A stretch of DNA of 64,000 nt, taken from the NCBI GenBank assembly GCA_022605425.2, contig JAKIMF020000001.1:2110501-2174500 (forward strand), in the 5' to 3' direction. Source of the DNA: Hamiltosporidium tvaerminnensis (taxonomy: Eukaryota > Microsporidia > Dubosqiidae). How positions within the stretch are numbered: the first letter of the stretch is position 1; each line of letters opens with the position of its first letter. The notes beneath the pieces are model-generated. The model was not told where the DNA came from. It did not search any database and worked only from the letters and a program-made list of their open reading frames with translations. Both the position numbers and the translations under genes were made by a program. Below, in pieces: positions 10,526 through 20,930 of the stretch.

Positions 10526-11185
10526 TAATACAGTTATTTGTTTTAAATAGATTACTGTTTCCACAACTCTCTATCGATACCTCGTGGATAGCAACATTGA
10601 AAAGATTTTCATCTATAAATAGTGTAGAATACATTTTATAGCAAAATGTTGTTCTTTGTTTTTTATAAATATTATCTGGTTGTGATCTGCTCTCGAAACC
10701 TACTTTATCTTCACACGAGACCTGCAAAATCATCACTTACTCACCCCATATAAACCAAATAGACTTTTTTTAAGATATATTTTGTGAAATTATATGAAAT
10801 TCACTCAAATTTTCGATTTTATATCCGCGTTTATAATATTTTAATTAGGATTCAGCCTTTTTGAACATAATGTTTAATTTTTGCGTTTCCCATGTCTTAA
10901 GTCTTCGAATAAAATAAGAAAAACTGAGTTTCTATGTTTTTACATAGTAATTACCTACAATCTCAACGAATTTCTAATCTATTTACTTGAAAAAATCAAA
11001 TTTTCTCTTTAGAAATAATTTTTAATTTTACACACCTCTTCTTCATAAACAAATTCCAATTGAACAATCAAAGATGTAGTGAAGTTTTTATTCCATTATA
11101 AATTTCAGTAATCATTTTATTTATAAATTCTTCCTAATCGTTAGAAGCAAATGCTTTTAAGTGAAGATATTCTTCTTTAATCTAA
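10526..11185 (+). repeat. 0.66-kb dispersed repeat, decayed copy 1
   Basis: Aligns by eye along its whole length with 59810-60480 in the same orientation. Anchors are cagtt...tttaaat at the start, catcacttactc...aaccaaatagactttttttaagatatatttt, ctaagtctt-like and taattacctacaatctcaacg in the middle, and cacacctcttcttcataaacaaattcc near the end. Relative to the 59.8-kb copy, most differences replace C or G with T or A. No coding frame is conserved between the copies. Confidence 0.75.
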
Positions 11186-12615
11186 AAGAATCAAATAAAA
11201 TATATCTTTAAATTAAAGATGTGCAAGAAAATCATAGAAAAAAACAATGAAGACATATTTAAAGGTGAAAAAAGCGAGAATGAAACTTAATATCACCAAA
11301 AATAATCGAGTAAGTCCAAGATCACAGCGAGATAATTTACCTCGAAATATTTAATTGGTTCTAAAAATATAAGACACAAATAATAATGTTCCGATACGGA
11401 ATATTAATCTTATTATTAGATTATAATCTCACAGAAACAATAATAGTGTGCAGAATTAGAACATAAAACACTTTAAAATGTTTGATTGGTTCAAAATAAT
11501 ATTTGCATTGAATATTATTAAAAAAATTTAGTTTGTAGTAATCTTGTTAAAAGAATTAATGAATATTTTTTTTACTTTTTTTAAGTTTGAATTTATAAGA
11601 AAAGTATAACTTAAATTACTTAGATCGGATTCCGTTTCCAATCTTTGTCATAATACATAAACAATCATAAGATAGCGAGTAATATTTTTTTTGTCTTTTA
11701 CAGTGTAATTTAGTATATAGTATATGGTATAGCTTAAATAATAATTATATAAAGCAATTATTTTTAAATAGACTTATGAAATTTTATACTTACTTAATTA
11801 ATGTTTTTTTACGGAGGATTATAGGTTATAAAATTAATGGATTAACTAATATAGCAGCCTAAAGAAAACAGATTTTTTCAAGCAAATAAAATGACTTCAT
11901 CGCGTCAAAGCTAAATAAAAGTAAAGCAGAACCGATTAAAACAGATGGTAAAGTGTAATGAGCAAAAGAGAAATCATGAGGTGAAGCCACAAAAAATCTA
12001 AATTAAATGAAACACAAGCTGAAAAATTTGGTTATTAAAAAATTTTTATAATTCTATTAAAAAATTTCTCAAAGACGATGAAAAATATAAAATTGAAATA
12101 CAAAAAAAATACATCGGAAAACATATTAGAAGAGAATATATAACCTTTAATAAAAAAATCAAGATATTACAGCCTTGAAAATAAATTTTAAGAAGTTAAA
12201 TATCTATTGAGCTATGATTTTTTGAGGAACTTAAAATTAATTTTGTTTGATATTGTTTCAACTCCTAGTAAAAAAATTATCGAACTAAATTTATTAAAAT
12301 ATTTTTTAAGTTTGTTCTGAAATAAATTATGATTTTTCGAGGTTTTTATTCGAATATAATACTTTATTTTCTAATCAAATAGAATTATATGTATTTCTTT
12401 ATAAAAAAAATAATTCCATGTTTAAATTTGGATTTTAAAGATCAAGCTTAATGTATTAATTAATTATAAATAAAGAAGATCAATAATTGAGTGTATTTAT
12501 CAAGAAGAATTTACAAATATTTTTTTAAAGCTGTTTTGATTGTTTAAAAAAACTAATTATATTATTAAATATTTTTCTTAATTCTTATCATAGTTATTCA
12601 ATAAACATTATTTAC
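11186..12615. other. AT-rich region upstream of the Ca2+-ATPase
   Basis: About 1.4 kb without a convincing ORF on either strand. There are short lysine-like AAA runs near 11220-11300 and 11930-12180 but stops are frequent. I recognise no RNA gene or transposon end. Confidence 0.5.
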
Positions 12616-15600
12616 ATGAAACAGTTTTTATCTTCGTTTCAGACATTGAATAAATATAGTACATTTTTTTGCTTCATGTATGATACTTATAATCTAGAAG
12701 GAAAGTTTTTTAAATTATCAGCTGAAGACCTAGAAAATATAGTCGAAAAAAAAACCATTTTTATTCCAAATTTAATAAATAATATTGAAGATCTCGGGTC
12801 TTTACTTTACAGAAACCTAAAAAACGGATCACTTGAATTAGATAAAGAGCACCTCTTAATTTATGAATCTTCCTTAGTATCAAAAAATGACCTGGATTTA
12901 TCAAATATAGAAAAAATATATCAGAATTATAACCTGTATCGTTATGGAAATAATGAAAGTACCATTGAAAATAAAAGATCTTTCTGGTCAATTCTTATCA
13001 ACAACATGAATGACAAAACACTATTTCTTTTACTATTTGCATCGATCATGTCTTTTGTAGTTGGTGCTTATAAAATAATCAATTTTTCTGAGAAATACAG
13101 TTGGATTGAAGGTACATCCATTTTAGTGGCAGTTATTGTAATTGTTTTGATTGGAACATTAAATGAATATTCACAGGAAAATCTTTTTGGCAAAATGGAT
13201 AAGAAAAATACTGATTACAATGTCAAGGTTTTTTGTAATAATGCTTTTGACACTAAAAAATCGTCAAAATTGATGACAGGAGAAATAATTTATTTAGAAC
13301 CTGGGGATATCATACCAGCCGACTGTATATTAGTGTCAAATGATAAAATAACCTGTGATGAATCGATTATATCTGGGGAATCTGAAACGGTAGAGAAAAA
13401 AATAAAGAATGATATTTTCCTAACCTCTGGTACGTATGTTACTGAAGGATCTGCAAAAGCTCTAATATTAGCTGTAGGGACTCATTCCGTCAAAGGAAAG
13501 ATTATGAAAAACATGATAAAACCATCTAAAAAAACACCATTGGAAGTTAAAATCGAAGATTTATCACAAAATCTGGCTCGTAAAGCAATTTACATATCTT
13601 TGCTTTTATTCTTATCACATACAATTAAGGGAATAATATTTAGAACATCATATGATTTGAACAGAATTATGGAAATACTAATAGAATCAATCTCAATAAT
13701 TGTTATGGCGGTTCCAGAAGGACTACCTATGGCAATCACGATTGCTTTATCATTTGGCACCAAACGTATGCTAAAAGACAACAATCTAGTACGTGATGTA
13801 TCAGCATGTGAAACAATGAACAATACAAACTATATATGCACCGATAAAACAGGAACGCTCACAAAAAATGAAATGGCAGTAAAATATATTTATACAGATA
13901 ACATAAAAATTGAAATCACAAATATTTATGGACACCAAAATGCCAGCGTTTTGAGAAGAATTGAAAAACATACTTCCCTAAATCACACAATAAAAAATAT
14001 AGTTTTAAATTGTTCTGCTTTTGAAAACAAAGAAGGAAAATATATTGGCTCTAAAAGCGAAAGCGCATTGCTTGATATCCTCAAGAAAGATGATATAGAC
14101 TATAAATTTATAAGAAAAAGACATAAAATTATAGCCAGACATACATTTAGTTCGGATACAAAATATATGTCAACTATGATAAAATACAAAGGCAAATATG
14201 TAGTTTATTTCAAAGGTGCACCTGAAGTAATTTTAGAAAACTGTAAATTTGAAATGAAAAATGATGTTCTAAAACCTTTTTATATAGTCTCATTGATGGA
14301 TTTCTTAGAAGAAGCTGATAGAATGTGTTATAGAACAATGGTGATGTCATATATAGAATTAGATACATTTGATCCTCAAGCAATTATAATTGGAAAATAT
14401 AAAACAACTTTTTTAATTGCTATCGCTTTAGAAGATCCACTGAGGCCAGAAGTATCTGAAAAAATCATACAGTGCAAAGAAGCTGGAATCAATCTTGTTA
14501 TGTTAACTGGTGATAATCTCTTCATGGCAGAATATCTGGCAAAAAAATTAAAAATACTTACACCTTCATATTATTGTATTAGTGGCGAAGAACTTCGATC
14601 TAAATCTGATGATGAGTTAGAAAGAATAATACACAAAATAAAAGTAGTCGCACGTGCAAATCCACTTGATAAAAAAAGATTCGTAAATATTTTACAGAAA
14701 AAAGGAAACATAGTTGCAGTAACTGGAGACGGTTCAAATGACGGCCCAGCCTTAAAATCAGCTGATGTTGGGTTTGGTATGGGAATATCTGGTACCGATA
14801 TCGCTAAAGAAGCTTCATCTATAATTTTATTAGATGATGATTTCTCTTCTTTGATTAAAACAGTGTCTTGGGGAAGATGTATAAATAATTCAGTTAGAAA
14901 ATTTATTCAGTTTCAACTAACTGTTACAATAACGACTATAGGTGTTGCGATAGTAAGTTCATTACTATCTTCAACAACAGCATCAGCTTTTTCTCCTATA
15001 AAATTGATATGGATAAATATTTTAATGGATACCTTAGCAGCTTTGGCACTTTCTACCGACGAGCCCGATGATTATTTACTTAGGAGAAGCCCAGAACCCA
15101 AAAATGCTCCCATAATTACCAGAAGCATGAAATTATTTATTATAATGTCATCCATTTACCAGTTTCTATTGATTTCCTTACTTTATTATCTTAATTTAGG
15201 AAATACATTCATATTTAATACATTTATTTTTGTACAACTCTTTAATGAAATTAATGCCCGATCCTTAGATCCATTTCACTCTCCCTTTATCGGAATACTG
15301 AAAAACAAAATATTCATTTTCACGAATTTAATTTTAGCAATGCTCCAGATTATAGTCGTACAATATGCCGGGATCGTTTTTAAAACCATTCCACTCACTT
15401 TAAACGAAATGTTTGCCACAATATTTTTAGGATTTACCGTTATTCCATATTTTATATTCATCAGAGCCTTTTTAAGACTTAAATTTCAAAGAACTGCTAG
15501 GGATTGGAAGTCATCGTTTAGACATCTTAGTATGGAATTAAGATTATTAGAAGCATTTTCAAATATCGGTGATGAGAATTGTGAAGTTTTTAATCGCTAA
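12616..15600 (+). CDS. PMC1: P2B-type Ca2+-transporting ATPase (PMCA/Pmc1-like)
   Basis: 994 residues with every P-type ATPase landmark in order. There is an SGES loop at 253-256 (the usual form is TGES), VPEGLP at 366-371 (P2-type Ca2+ site in M4), the phosphorylation motif DKTGTLTKNEM with D410, FKGAPE in the nucleotide domain, MLTGDN at 629-634 and the hinge TGDGSNDGPALK at 703-714. The M4-M6 sequence and the lack of a long N-terminal domain favour the calmodulin-type P2B pumps over SERCA. It should pump Ca2+ out of the cytosol, across the plasma or a vacuolar membrane. The C-terminus ends about 60 residues after the last membrane segment, so a long calmodulin-binding tail is absent. The N-terminal extension of about 100 residues is unremarkable. 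Confidence 0.93.
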   Translation: MKQFLSSFQTLNKYSTFFCFMYDTYNLEGKFFKLSAEDLENIVEKKTIFIPNLINNIEDLGSLLYRNLKNGSLELDKEHLLIYESSLVSKNDLDLSNIEKIYQNYNLYRYGNNESTIENKRSFWSILINNMNDKTLFLLLFASIMSFVVGAYKIINFSEKYSWIEGTSILVAVIVIVLIGTLNEYSQENLFGKMDKKNTDYNVKVFCNNAFDTKKSSKLMTGEIIYLEPGDIIPADCILVSNDKITCDESIISGESETVEKKIKNDIFLTSGTYVTEGSAKALILAVGTHSVKGKIMKNMIKPSKKTPLEVKIEDLSQNLARKAIYISLLLFLSHTIKGIIFRTSYDLNRIMEILIESISIIVMAVPEGLPMAITIALSFGTKRMLKDNNLVRDVSACETMNNTNYICTDKTGTLTKNEMAVKYIYTDNIKIEITNIYGHQNASVLRRIEKHTSLNHTIKNIVLNCSAFENKEGKYIGSKSESALLDILKKDDIDYKFIRKRHKIIARHTFSSDTKYMSTMIKYKGKYVVYFKGAPEVILENCKFEMKNDVLKPFYIVSLMDFLEEADRMCYRTMVMSYIELDTFDPQAIIIGKYKTTFLIAIALEDPLRPEVSEKIIQCKEAGINLVMLTGDNLFMAEYLAKKLKILTPSYYCISGEELRSKSDDELERIIHKIKVVARANPLDKKRFVNILQKKGNIVAVTGDGSNDGPALKSADVGFGMGISGTDIAKEASSIILLDDDFSSLIKTVSWGRCINNSVRKFIQFQLTVTITTIGVAIVSSLLSSTTASAFSPIKLIWINILMDTLAALALSTDEPDDYLLRRSPEPKNAPIITRSMKLFIIMSSIYQFLLISLLYYLNLGNTFIFNTFIFVQLFNEINARSLDPFHSPFIGILKNKIFIFTNLILAMLQIIVVQYAGIVFKTIPLTLNEMFATIFLGFTVIPYFIFIRAFLRLKFQRTARDWKSSFRHLSMELRLLEAFSNIGDENCEVFNR

Positions 15601-16216
15601 TTTCTATAAAATATATTTTTCTCAAATAAAATTTTTTTAATTTTATTTCCATATTTAAATTTAATTTAGTTAATATAATGTAAGTAAAATAATATTAAAG
15701 ATAAAAACGCTATATCTAAAGATTTATTGAGAAATTATTAAGAAAAATTATATTTATAATATATAAATAAATAATGTACATAAATGTTCAGAAGATTCTA
15801 TTTAGTAAGGAATATAATTTTATTTAGTTAAAATTAATAATCTAAAATATTTCTTTAAAATATATCCACTATTTAATATAATTAGAAACAAAATTGATGT
15901 TCAACAATCATAAAAATATTTTATTTAAATACAACGTCATTTCTAAATATGAGGTATTTATGAGGTAAACAAATTTGAAAATTTATTTAAATCATAAATT
16001 TATTAAAGAAATAGTTATGATCACTTTATAAAATTAAAAATAAAGTATAAATAACAAGATTATAAATATAAATACGGTTTTTTGTAACCAAATGTTATAT
16101 ATCTAAAGCAAATATATTTTTTAAATTTTTATTTATATTTTTGTTTATATTTTTGTAGACTTCGTTATTAGAATTTTCTAGATTTCCTTCTTCAAAATTA
16201 TTTATTAAATTTTTTT
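15601..16216. other. AT-rich region 3' of the Ca2+-ATPase
   Basis: No gene is visible. The sequence is dominated by A/T runs leading into the minisatellite. Confidence 0.5.
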
Positions 16217-16612
16217 ACTTCTTGAATCTATAAAAATACGGGTTTTTTTACTTCTCTAATCTATAAAAATACTAATTTTTTTACTTCTTTAATTTATAAA
16301 AATACGGGTTTTTTTACTTCTTTAATTTATAAAAATACGGGTTTTTTTACTTCTCTAATCTATAAAAATACTAATTTTTTTACTTCTTTAATTTATAAAA
16401 ATACGGGTTTTTTTACTTCTTTAATTTATAAAAATACGGGTTTTTTTACTTCTCTAATCTATAAAAATACTAATTTTTTTACTTCTTTAATTTATAAAAA
16501 TACGGGTTTTTTTACTTCTTGAATCTATAAAAATACGGGTTTTTTTACTTCTCTAATCTATAAAAATACTAATTTTTTTACTTCTTGAATCTATAAAAAT
16601 AAAAATTTCCTA
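16217..16612 (+). repeat. 33-bp minisatellite, 12 tandem units
   Basis: Units begin at 16217, 16250, 16283 and every 33 bp to 16580. Each has the form acttctNNaatNtataaaaa followed by tacgggttttttt or tactaattttttt. The two variants alternate mostly in a three-unit pattern (one CTAA-type then two CGGG-type), giving a 99-bp higher-order period. The array lies about 100 bp downstream of the uS12 stop codon. The unit is a multiple of three and reads TSLIYKNT(N/G)FF in one plus-strand frame from 16250 to 16513, but TGA units interrupt at both ends and there is no start, so I treat it as non-coding. Confidence 0.95.
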
Positions 16613-16710
16613 CAAAAATATATTCTCAAAAATAAAAGAAGACAAATATTTAAAAAAAAATATTTTTTAAATAAAACAATAAATTTAAATAATAAATTAC
16701 TTTTATTATT

Positions 16711-17204
16711 TTATCTTGAAGGTTTATCTTTCTTTCCCTTAAATATCGCCATCAAAGAGACATTCTGTACTTTAGAGACCTTAAAACGAATACCAGGAAT
16801 ATCACCTTTAGATCTTCCTTGTTTACCAAAACCTTCAATCGTAACAATATCGTTACATTCAATATAATTGAGAGAACCATCATAAGGAACAAAAGCTGTA
16901 ACTTTTTTACTGTTCTTTATAAGCTGTACACGTACAGCTTTTCTGATGGCAGAATTTGGTTGTTTGGCTTCTACACCGCTAAAATTAGTATCAGAAATTG
17001 AATCATCAACATCAGTTGTCCCGACCAATGGGATTCATCATACACTTACATTTTCTCAAGTACAATACCATTTGCCTGTGGAGCACCACCTACAATAGAT
17101 TTTAAATGTCTATTGGGTAACATCCTTCTTCTGTAGGCTATATCTGCTTTTCTTTTGGTTTTTCTGTTTCTCTTTAGCTTAGCAGCACAATAATATCCAA
17201 GCAT
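16711..17204 (-). CDS. RPS23: 40S ribosomal protein uS12 (RPS23), two exons
   Basis: join(17050..17204, 16711..16978) on the minus strand, 140 residues. Exon 1 begins [17 protein letters not shown] and ends at NGIVLEK. Exon 2 begins with [13 protein letters not shown] and ends GKKDKPSR. The 71-nt intron must be removed because the exon 1 frame meets TAA two bases into it, and the join restores [16 protein letters not shown] with no gap. uS12 sits at the decoding centre of the small subunit. PNSAIRK and the C-terminal [15 protein letters not shown] are family hallmarks, and 140 residues is normal for eukaryotes. The start has CCCC 2 nt upstream. Without splicing only a 105-residue fragment would start at an intronic codon. 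Confidence 0.95.
16979..17049 (-). other. Spliceosomal intron (71 nt) in the uS12 gene
   Basis: On the minus strand it starts GTAAGT and ends TACTAATTTTAG. The 5' site is the full consensus. The branch-like TACTAAT lies immediately before the terminal AG, the compressed arrangement described for microsporidian introns. It splits an isoleucine codon (AT|C). The translated junction matches the uS12 family exactly. Confidence 0.93.
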
Positions 17205-17450
17205 TTGGGGTTACAAAAATAAAACGAAAAAAAATGTTTTAAAAAATATTTTAAGCCTTATTTTACTACAGACTAAATTTTATTTGAAATATTCAGAAAA
17301 ACAAATAAATTTGATTTGAATAAAAATATTTTAAAGATCTTGCAATGATTTATTTAAAATATTTCTATTTATTGGAGTAAGATTGTTTCAAAGATCTTGT
17401 TTTGATTTATTTACTAATTTATTTAACGAATTATTTATTTTCATTTAAAT
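17205..17450. other. AT-rich upstream region of uS12
   Basis: No further gene is visible. The CCCC triplet at 17207-17210 (read as CCCCAAATG) is the only GC cluster near the start. Confidence 0.4.
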
Positions 17451-17586
17451 AAAAATATTTCTAAGAATCAGTTCAAATACTAATATAATAATTTATTTAA
17501 TGAATTATTTATTAGAGTAAAAATATTTCTAAGAATCAGTTCAAATACTTATATAATAATTTATTCAACGAATTATTTATTAGAGT
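17451..17586. repeat. 68-bp tandem duplication
   Basis: Two adjacent units start at 17451 and 17519 (aaaaatatttctaagaatc...). They differ at only a few bases. No coding potential is shared. Confidence 0.9.
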
Positions 17587-18181
17587 AAGATTGTTTTTAA
17601 GAAAGTGTATTATTTTGTTCAACAAATTATATTTCTATTTTTTAAAGATTTATTGCAAAAAAATCATTGATTATAATAATAATTCTAGGAAAAAAAAAGA
17701 TTTATTGATTATAATAATAATTCTAGGAAAAAAAAGATTTATGAATTCTTATAAAGAAATTAGATACAAATATATTTTAAAATCAGAATTTAAAATTATA
17801 AAAAAATAAATTGTTTTTTTTAAGTAAAAAGATTGCAAATTTACATTTCTACAGCAATCAAACAGAGGTTAGATTTTCTTAATGTAAAAATTAATATTTT
17901 TTACAACAAATTTAGTATTTTTGCGAAGATATTTCATTTTAATTTGTTTTTTGATATTCGGTGTTTTTTTAACTCAAAAATAAAATTTTATTTCTATATT
18001 TAGAAATAATTTTATGACTTTAATCATTGTATTTGTAACTGATTGGTTCATAAATAACCGTTTCAAACATATATTTCTACTTATCAATGTTCATAAAAAG
18101 TATTTATTTTTTATTTAAACTGATAATTCTTAAAGTATTATTTTTATAACTCTTTTGTCATATTGGATGATAGGAATCTAC
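17587..18181. other. AT-rich spacer
   Basis: Contains a short local duplication of ttgattataataataattc (17669 and 17705). No gene is visible. Confidence 0.4.
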
Positions 18182-18355
18182 AGTAAAAATAAAAATAAAT
18201 ATTTTGAAAGAATTATCAGTTTTATTTTCTTTTTATAAAGTATATTTTAACAAATCTAAAGTAAAAGTAAAAATAAATATTTTGAACTAATTATCAGTTT
18301 TATTTTCTGTTTATAAAGTATGTTTTAACAAATCTAAAGTAAAAGTAAAAAGAAT
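18182..18355. repeat. 78-bp tandem repeat, two units and a partial third
   Basis: Units start at 18182, 18260 and 18338, each with agtaaaa(a/g)taaaaa(taaatattttgaa). The spacer between units contains ttatcagttttattttct. Confidence 0.85.
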
Positions 18356-18930
18356 AAAATTTTATAAAAAAACATATTTTATTATAAAATTCTAATCACT
18401 AAAGGATTAAAAGAAATTTTTTATACTCAGTTTTGATCAGTAAAAACCGGTAATATTTAATAAGATACTATTAAACCACATTCTTATAATAATTATGGAG
18501 TTTTACATATCAAAACTATTAAATGAAAAATATAACATTTAATTATGATCACAGGCATCAAATATTAAGGATATTATAGATCTTAGCTTTATAAATCTCT
18601 TCGATCTTGTTCGTGAAACTAAAAAAAGACATTTGAATATTAGTTTTATATTTATATTTTAAAAAGTGTATGGAAGAAACAAATTATAGGATTTGACTCT
18701 ACCGGTGTAAATGGTATTTATTATGATGTCTATAAGAGATAATAATTACAAATTTAAAATTTAATTTTAATATAGAAGATTAAAAAAGGCAAAAAATTAT
18801 GGTGTGTTTAGGATGTGTATGGAAGAGAAATTTTGCACAAACAGTATTTTTTAATGAAAGATAAAACTTAAAATATTTTATTTAAATTATTTATTAAAAA
18901 ATTAAAAATTTAATAAAAAAAATATAAAAT
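18356..18930. other. AT-rich spacer
   Basis: I see no gene, RNA or repeat that I can support. Confidence 0.4.
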
Positions 18931-19110
18931 TTGAAACAAATATTTACACGGAATATAAATTTGTAAAGATTTAAAGAAATTTTTATTTGATTAATCCATT
19001 CTAAAGAGTATAATTTGAATCAAATATTTACACGGAATATAAATTTGTAAAGATTTAAATAAATTTTTATTTGATTAATTAATTGTAGAGAGTATAATTT
19101 GAAACTAAGT
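18931..19110. repeat. 84-bp tandem repeat, two units and a partial third
   Basis: Units start at 18931, 19015 and 19099 with ttgaa(a/t)caaatatttacacgg. The first two are nearly identical. Confidence 0.9.
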
Positions 19111-19159
19111 TAGAATTTTATAATATGTGATAGAGAGTGTATAATTTATAAAAATACAA

Positions 19160-19256
19160 TTTTATCATACAATTTTTATTGAATAAAATTCTGGGTTAAA
19201 ATATTTTTACCATATTTATGTATTTTCTTCTACCTCTTTAACCACCACTGTCTCTA
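19160..19256 (-). mobile_element. Short 5'-truncated LINE 3' end
   Basis: Read on the minus strand, the end of the acidic tail (coding VVVKEVEENT) is followed by a 3' UTR with TATTTTAACCCAGAATTTTATTCAATAA. It matches the 3' UTR subfamily of the 5.4-kb copy. Fewer than 100 bp survive and no clear target duplication is visible. Confidence 0.8.
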
Positions 19257-19508
19257 ACTTTATATAAACATATAAGATCAAATCATATAAAATAATTTTT
19301 AAATCCTATTTCCCTTACATATATTTATATTCATCTCTTAAACTTAGAAAAAATAATATTAAATATTTCTTAATTTTTAAATTTGTCTTTAGAATTATAA
19401 GATTTAAACGGATAATTAAAATTATATTTTTTTTATTAAATATAATTTATTACCAATTTTTATTGAATACAAAAAATTTTAAGATTTATGAAATAAATAT
19501 TATCAAAT
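19257..19508. other. 3' flank of the cap methyltransferase gene
   Basis: AT-rich, with no feature visible. Confidence 0.35.
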
Positions 19509-20864
19509 TTATGGATTTTTCGTTTTCTTAAATACAATGACTTTATATAATTCAATAACTTTCAATTCATCAATTGACAAGCGTTTTACTCTCATTCTTT
19601 CATATAAATTTTTATTAATTCGTATATTTTCATTAAAAAAGTTTAAAAATGATTTTTCTTCAATCAAATGAATATTTTCATTTTTAAATTTAGATTTTAG
19701 AATTTCACAATCTAGTAAATATTCTGGACAACTATCTACTGCACCATCCAAAGTAAATAAATATTCAGATAATTCTTCATTTTTTTCTATTTTGAAACTA
19801 ATTTTATAAAACTCATTTCCATAATTATTACCATATTTTTTTAATCTATTTAATAAAGTTACTTTATCAGGTATTGTTGCAATAAAATATCCATTTTCAC
19901 GGAGATGTAATGAAATATTTTTTACTAAATTATCAATAGTAACAGAATTTCTAAATCCATAATGTAAAGAAAATTGAGAACTTATAATATCAAAAGATCT
20001 ATTCAAATTGATTTCTTGGCAATAAACATCTAATAACATAAATTCTGCTTTGTATTTGTCTTTAATATTCAAATATCTCTTTTCTGCTTCCTTAATACTT
20101 TCTTCTGAAATGTCACAACCTAAATAGTTTTTAATTCGTAAATATTTATATTTCTGTAAATCTCCACCTTTGCCACATCCCATGTCTAATACATCCATTC
20201 GTTCTTTTATATATTTATTTAGTAAAATAGTTTTTATAAAATTATTAGTTGTAATAATATTTATTATTTTTGAATTTTTTCTTTCAGAAATTGTCTTTTT
20301 TTGTATTTTATCGTAATGTGTGGCTATTTTTCTATTTACTCTGGAAGATTCTGCTCTACTTTCCATAGAATTTAATTTTCTCATTTTCTTAGCGTACAAT
20401 GACTCTTTATTATCATCTTCTAGGCTTACTAAGGTGGGAATATTTTTTGAATTTTTATTTGAATCTTTAAGATTTTCTTCTAAATTTATCGAAGATGAAG
20501 AAGTTTCTTCATTTTTATTTGAATCTTTGTAGTTTTCTTCTAGATTTATCGAAGATGAAGAAGTGTGTGTATTTTTATTCGAATCTTTTTGATTTTCTTC
20601 TAGATTCATCGAAGATGAAGAAGTATGTGTATTTTTATTCGAATCTTTTTTATTTTCTTCTACATTTATAGTGTTGGTAATATTTCTTGATTCTTTTTGA
20701 TCCAGATGTATTATTTCATCTTCAATGTTTACAGTCTTTTCACCCTTTTCTATTAATATATCTTCGTTATTCACTATCGAATCTTTATCCTGTGGTTTAA
20801 CTTCTAATTCATCAGTAGTATTTGATACTTGGTCTTCTAAATCTTTAGTTGCGATATTTTTCAT
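19509..20864 (-). CDS. ABD1: mRNA cap guanine-N7 methyltransferase
   Basis: 451 residues. The catalytic core starts near residue 170 (AKKMRKLNSMESRAESS, then NFIKTILLNKYI). It carries the SAM-binding loop VLDMGCGKGGDLQKY with D227 and GCGKGG at 229-234, the GCDIS acidic loop, and FDIISSQFSLHYGF, the Abd1/RNMT signature for the cap-guanine pocket. It transfers methyl from SAM to N7 of the capping guanosine of nuclear mRNA. The Encephalitozoon enzyme of this family is about 300 residues. Here about 165 extra N-terminal residues are low complexity and contain a roughly 20-residue tandem repeat (KDSNKNTHTSSSS...NLEEN, about 3.5 copies). CCC lies 15 nt before the ATG, which supports this start and hence the long N-terminus. 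Confidence 0.93.
   Translation of the reverse strand: MKNIATKDLEDQVSNTTDELEVKPQDKDSIVNNEDILIEKGEKTVNIEDEIIHLDQKESRNITNTINVEENKKDSNKNTHTSSSSMNLEENQKDSNKNTHTSSSSINLEENYKDSNKNEETSSSSINLEENLKDSNKNSKNIPTLVSLEDDNKESLYAKKMRKLNSMESRAESSRVNRKIATHYDKIQKKTISERKNSKIINIITTNNFIKTILLNKYIKERMDVLDMGCGKGGDLQKYKYLRIKNYLGCDISEESIKEAEKRYLNIKDKYKAEFMLLDVYCQEINLNRSFDIISSQFSLHYGFRNSVTIDNLVKNISLHLRENGYFIATIPDKVTLLNRLKKYGNNYGNEFYKISFKIEKNEELSEYLFTLDGAVDSCPEYLLDCEILKSKFKNENIHLIEEKSFLNFFNENIRINKNLYERMRVKRLSIDELKVIELYKVIVFKKTKNP
20465..20690 (-). repeat. 60-bp coding tandem repeat in the cap methyltransferase N-terminus
   Basis: Three and a half units of about 60 bp encode NLEEN-x-KDSNKN-xx-TSSSS. The repeats keep the reading frame and differ at a few codons (THT, EET). 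Confidence 0.85.
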
Positions 20865-20930
20865 AGATTATGTAGGGTAAAACCAGTTAGAGATACAAAA
20901 TTGAATAAAATCTCAAAATTTTAATATTTT

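Noticed and set aside
10518-10736. 72-codon minus-strand frame
   Set aside because: Lies inside the non-coding 0.66-kb repeat and is not open in the other copies.
16250-16513. Possible repetitive protein from the 33-bp array
   Set aside because: No start codon, TGA-containing units at both ends, and no extension into flanking sequence.
16217-16612. CRISPR-like array
   Set aside because: Units are contiguous with no unique spacers and the genome is eukaryotic. It is a minisatellite.
16819-17001. Plus-strand 60-codon frame opposite uS12
   Set aside because: It is the complement of a well-supported gene and has no independent character.
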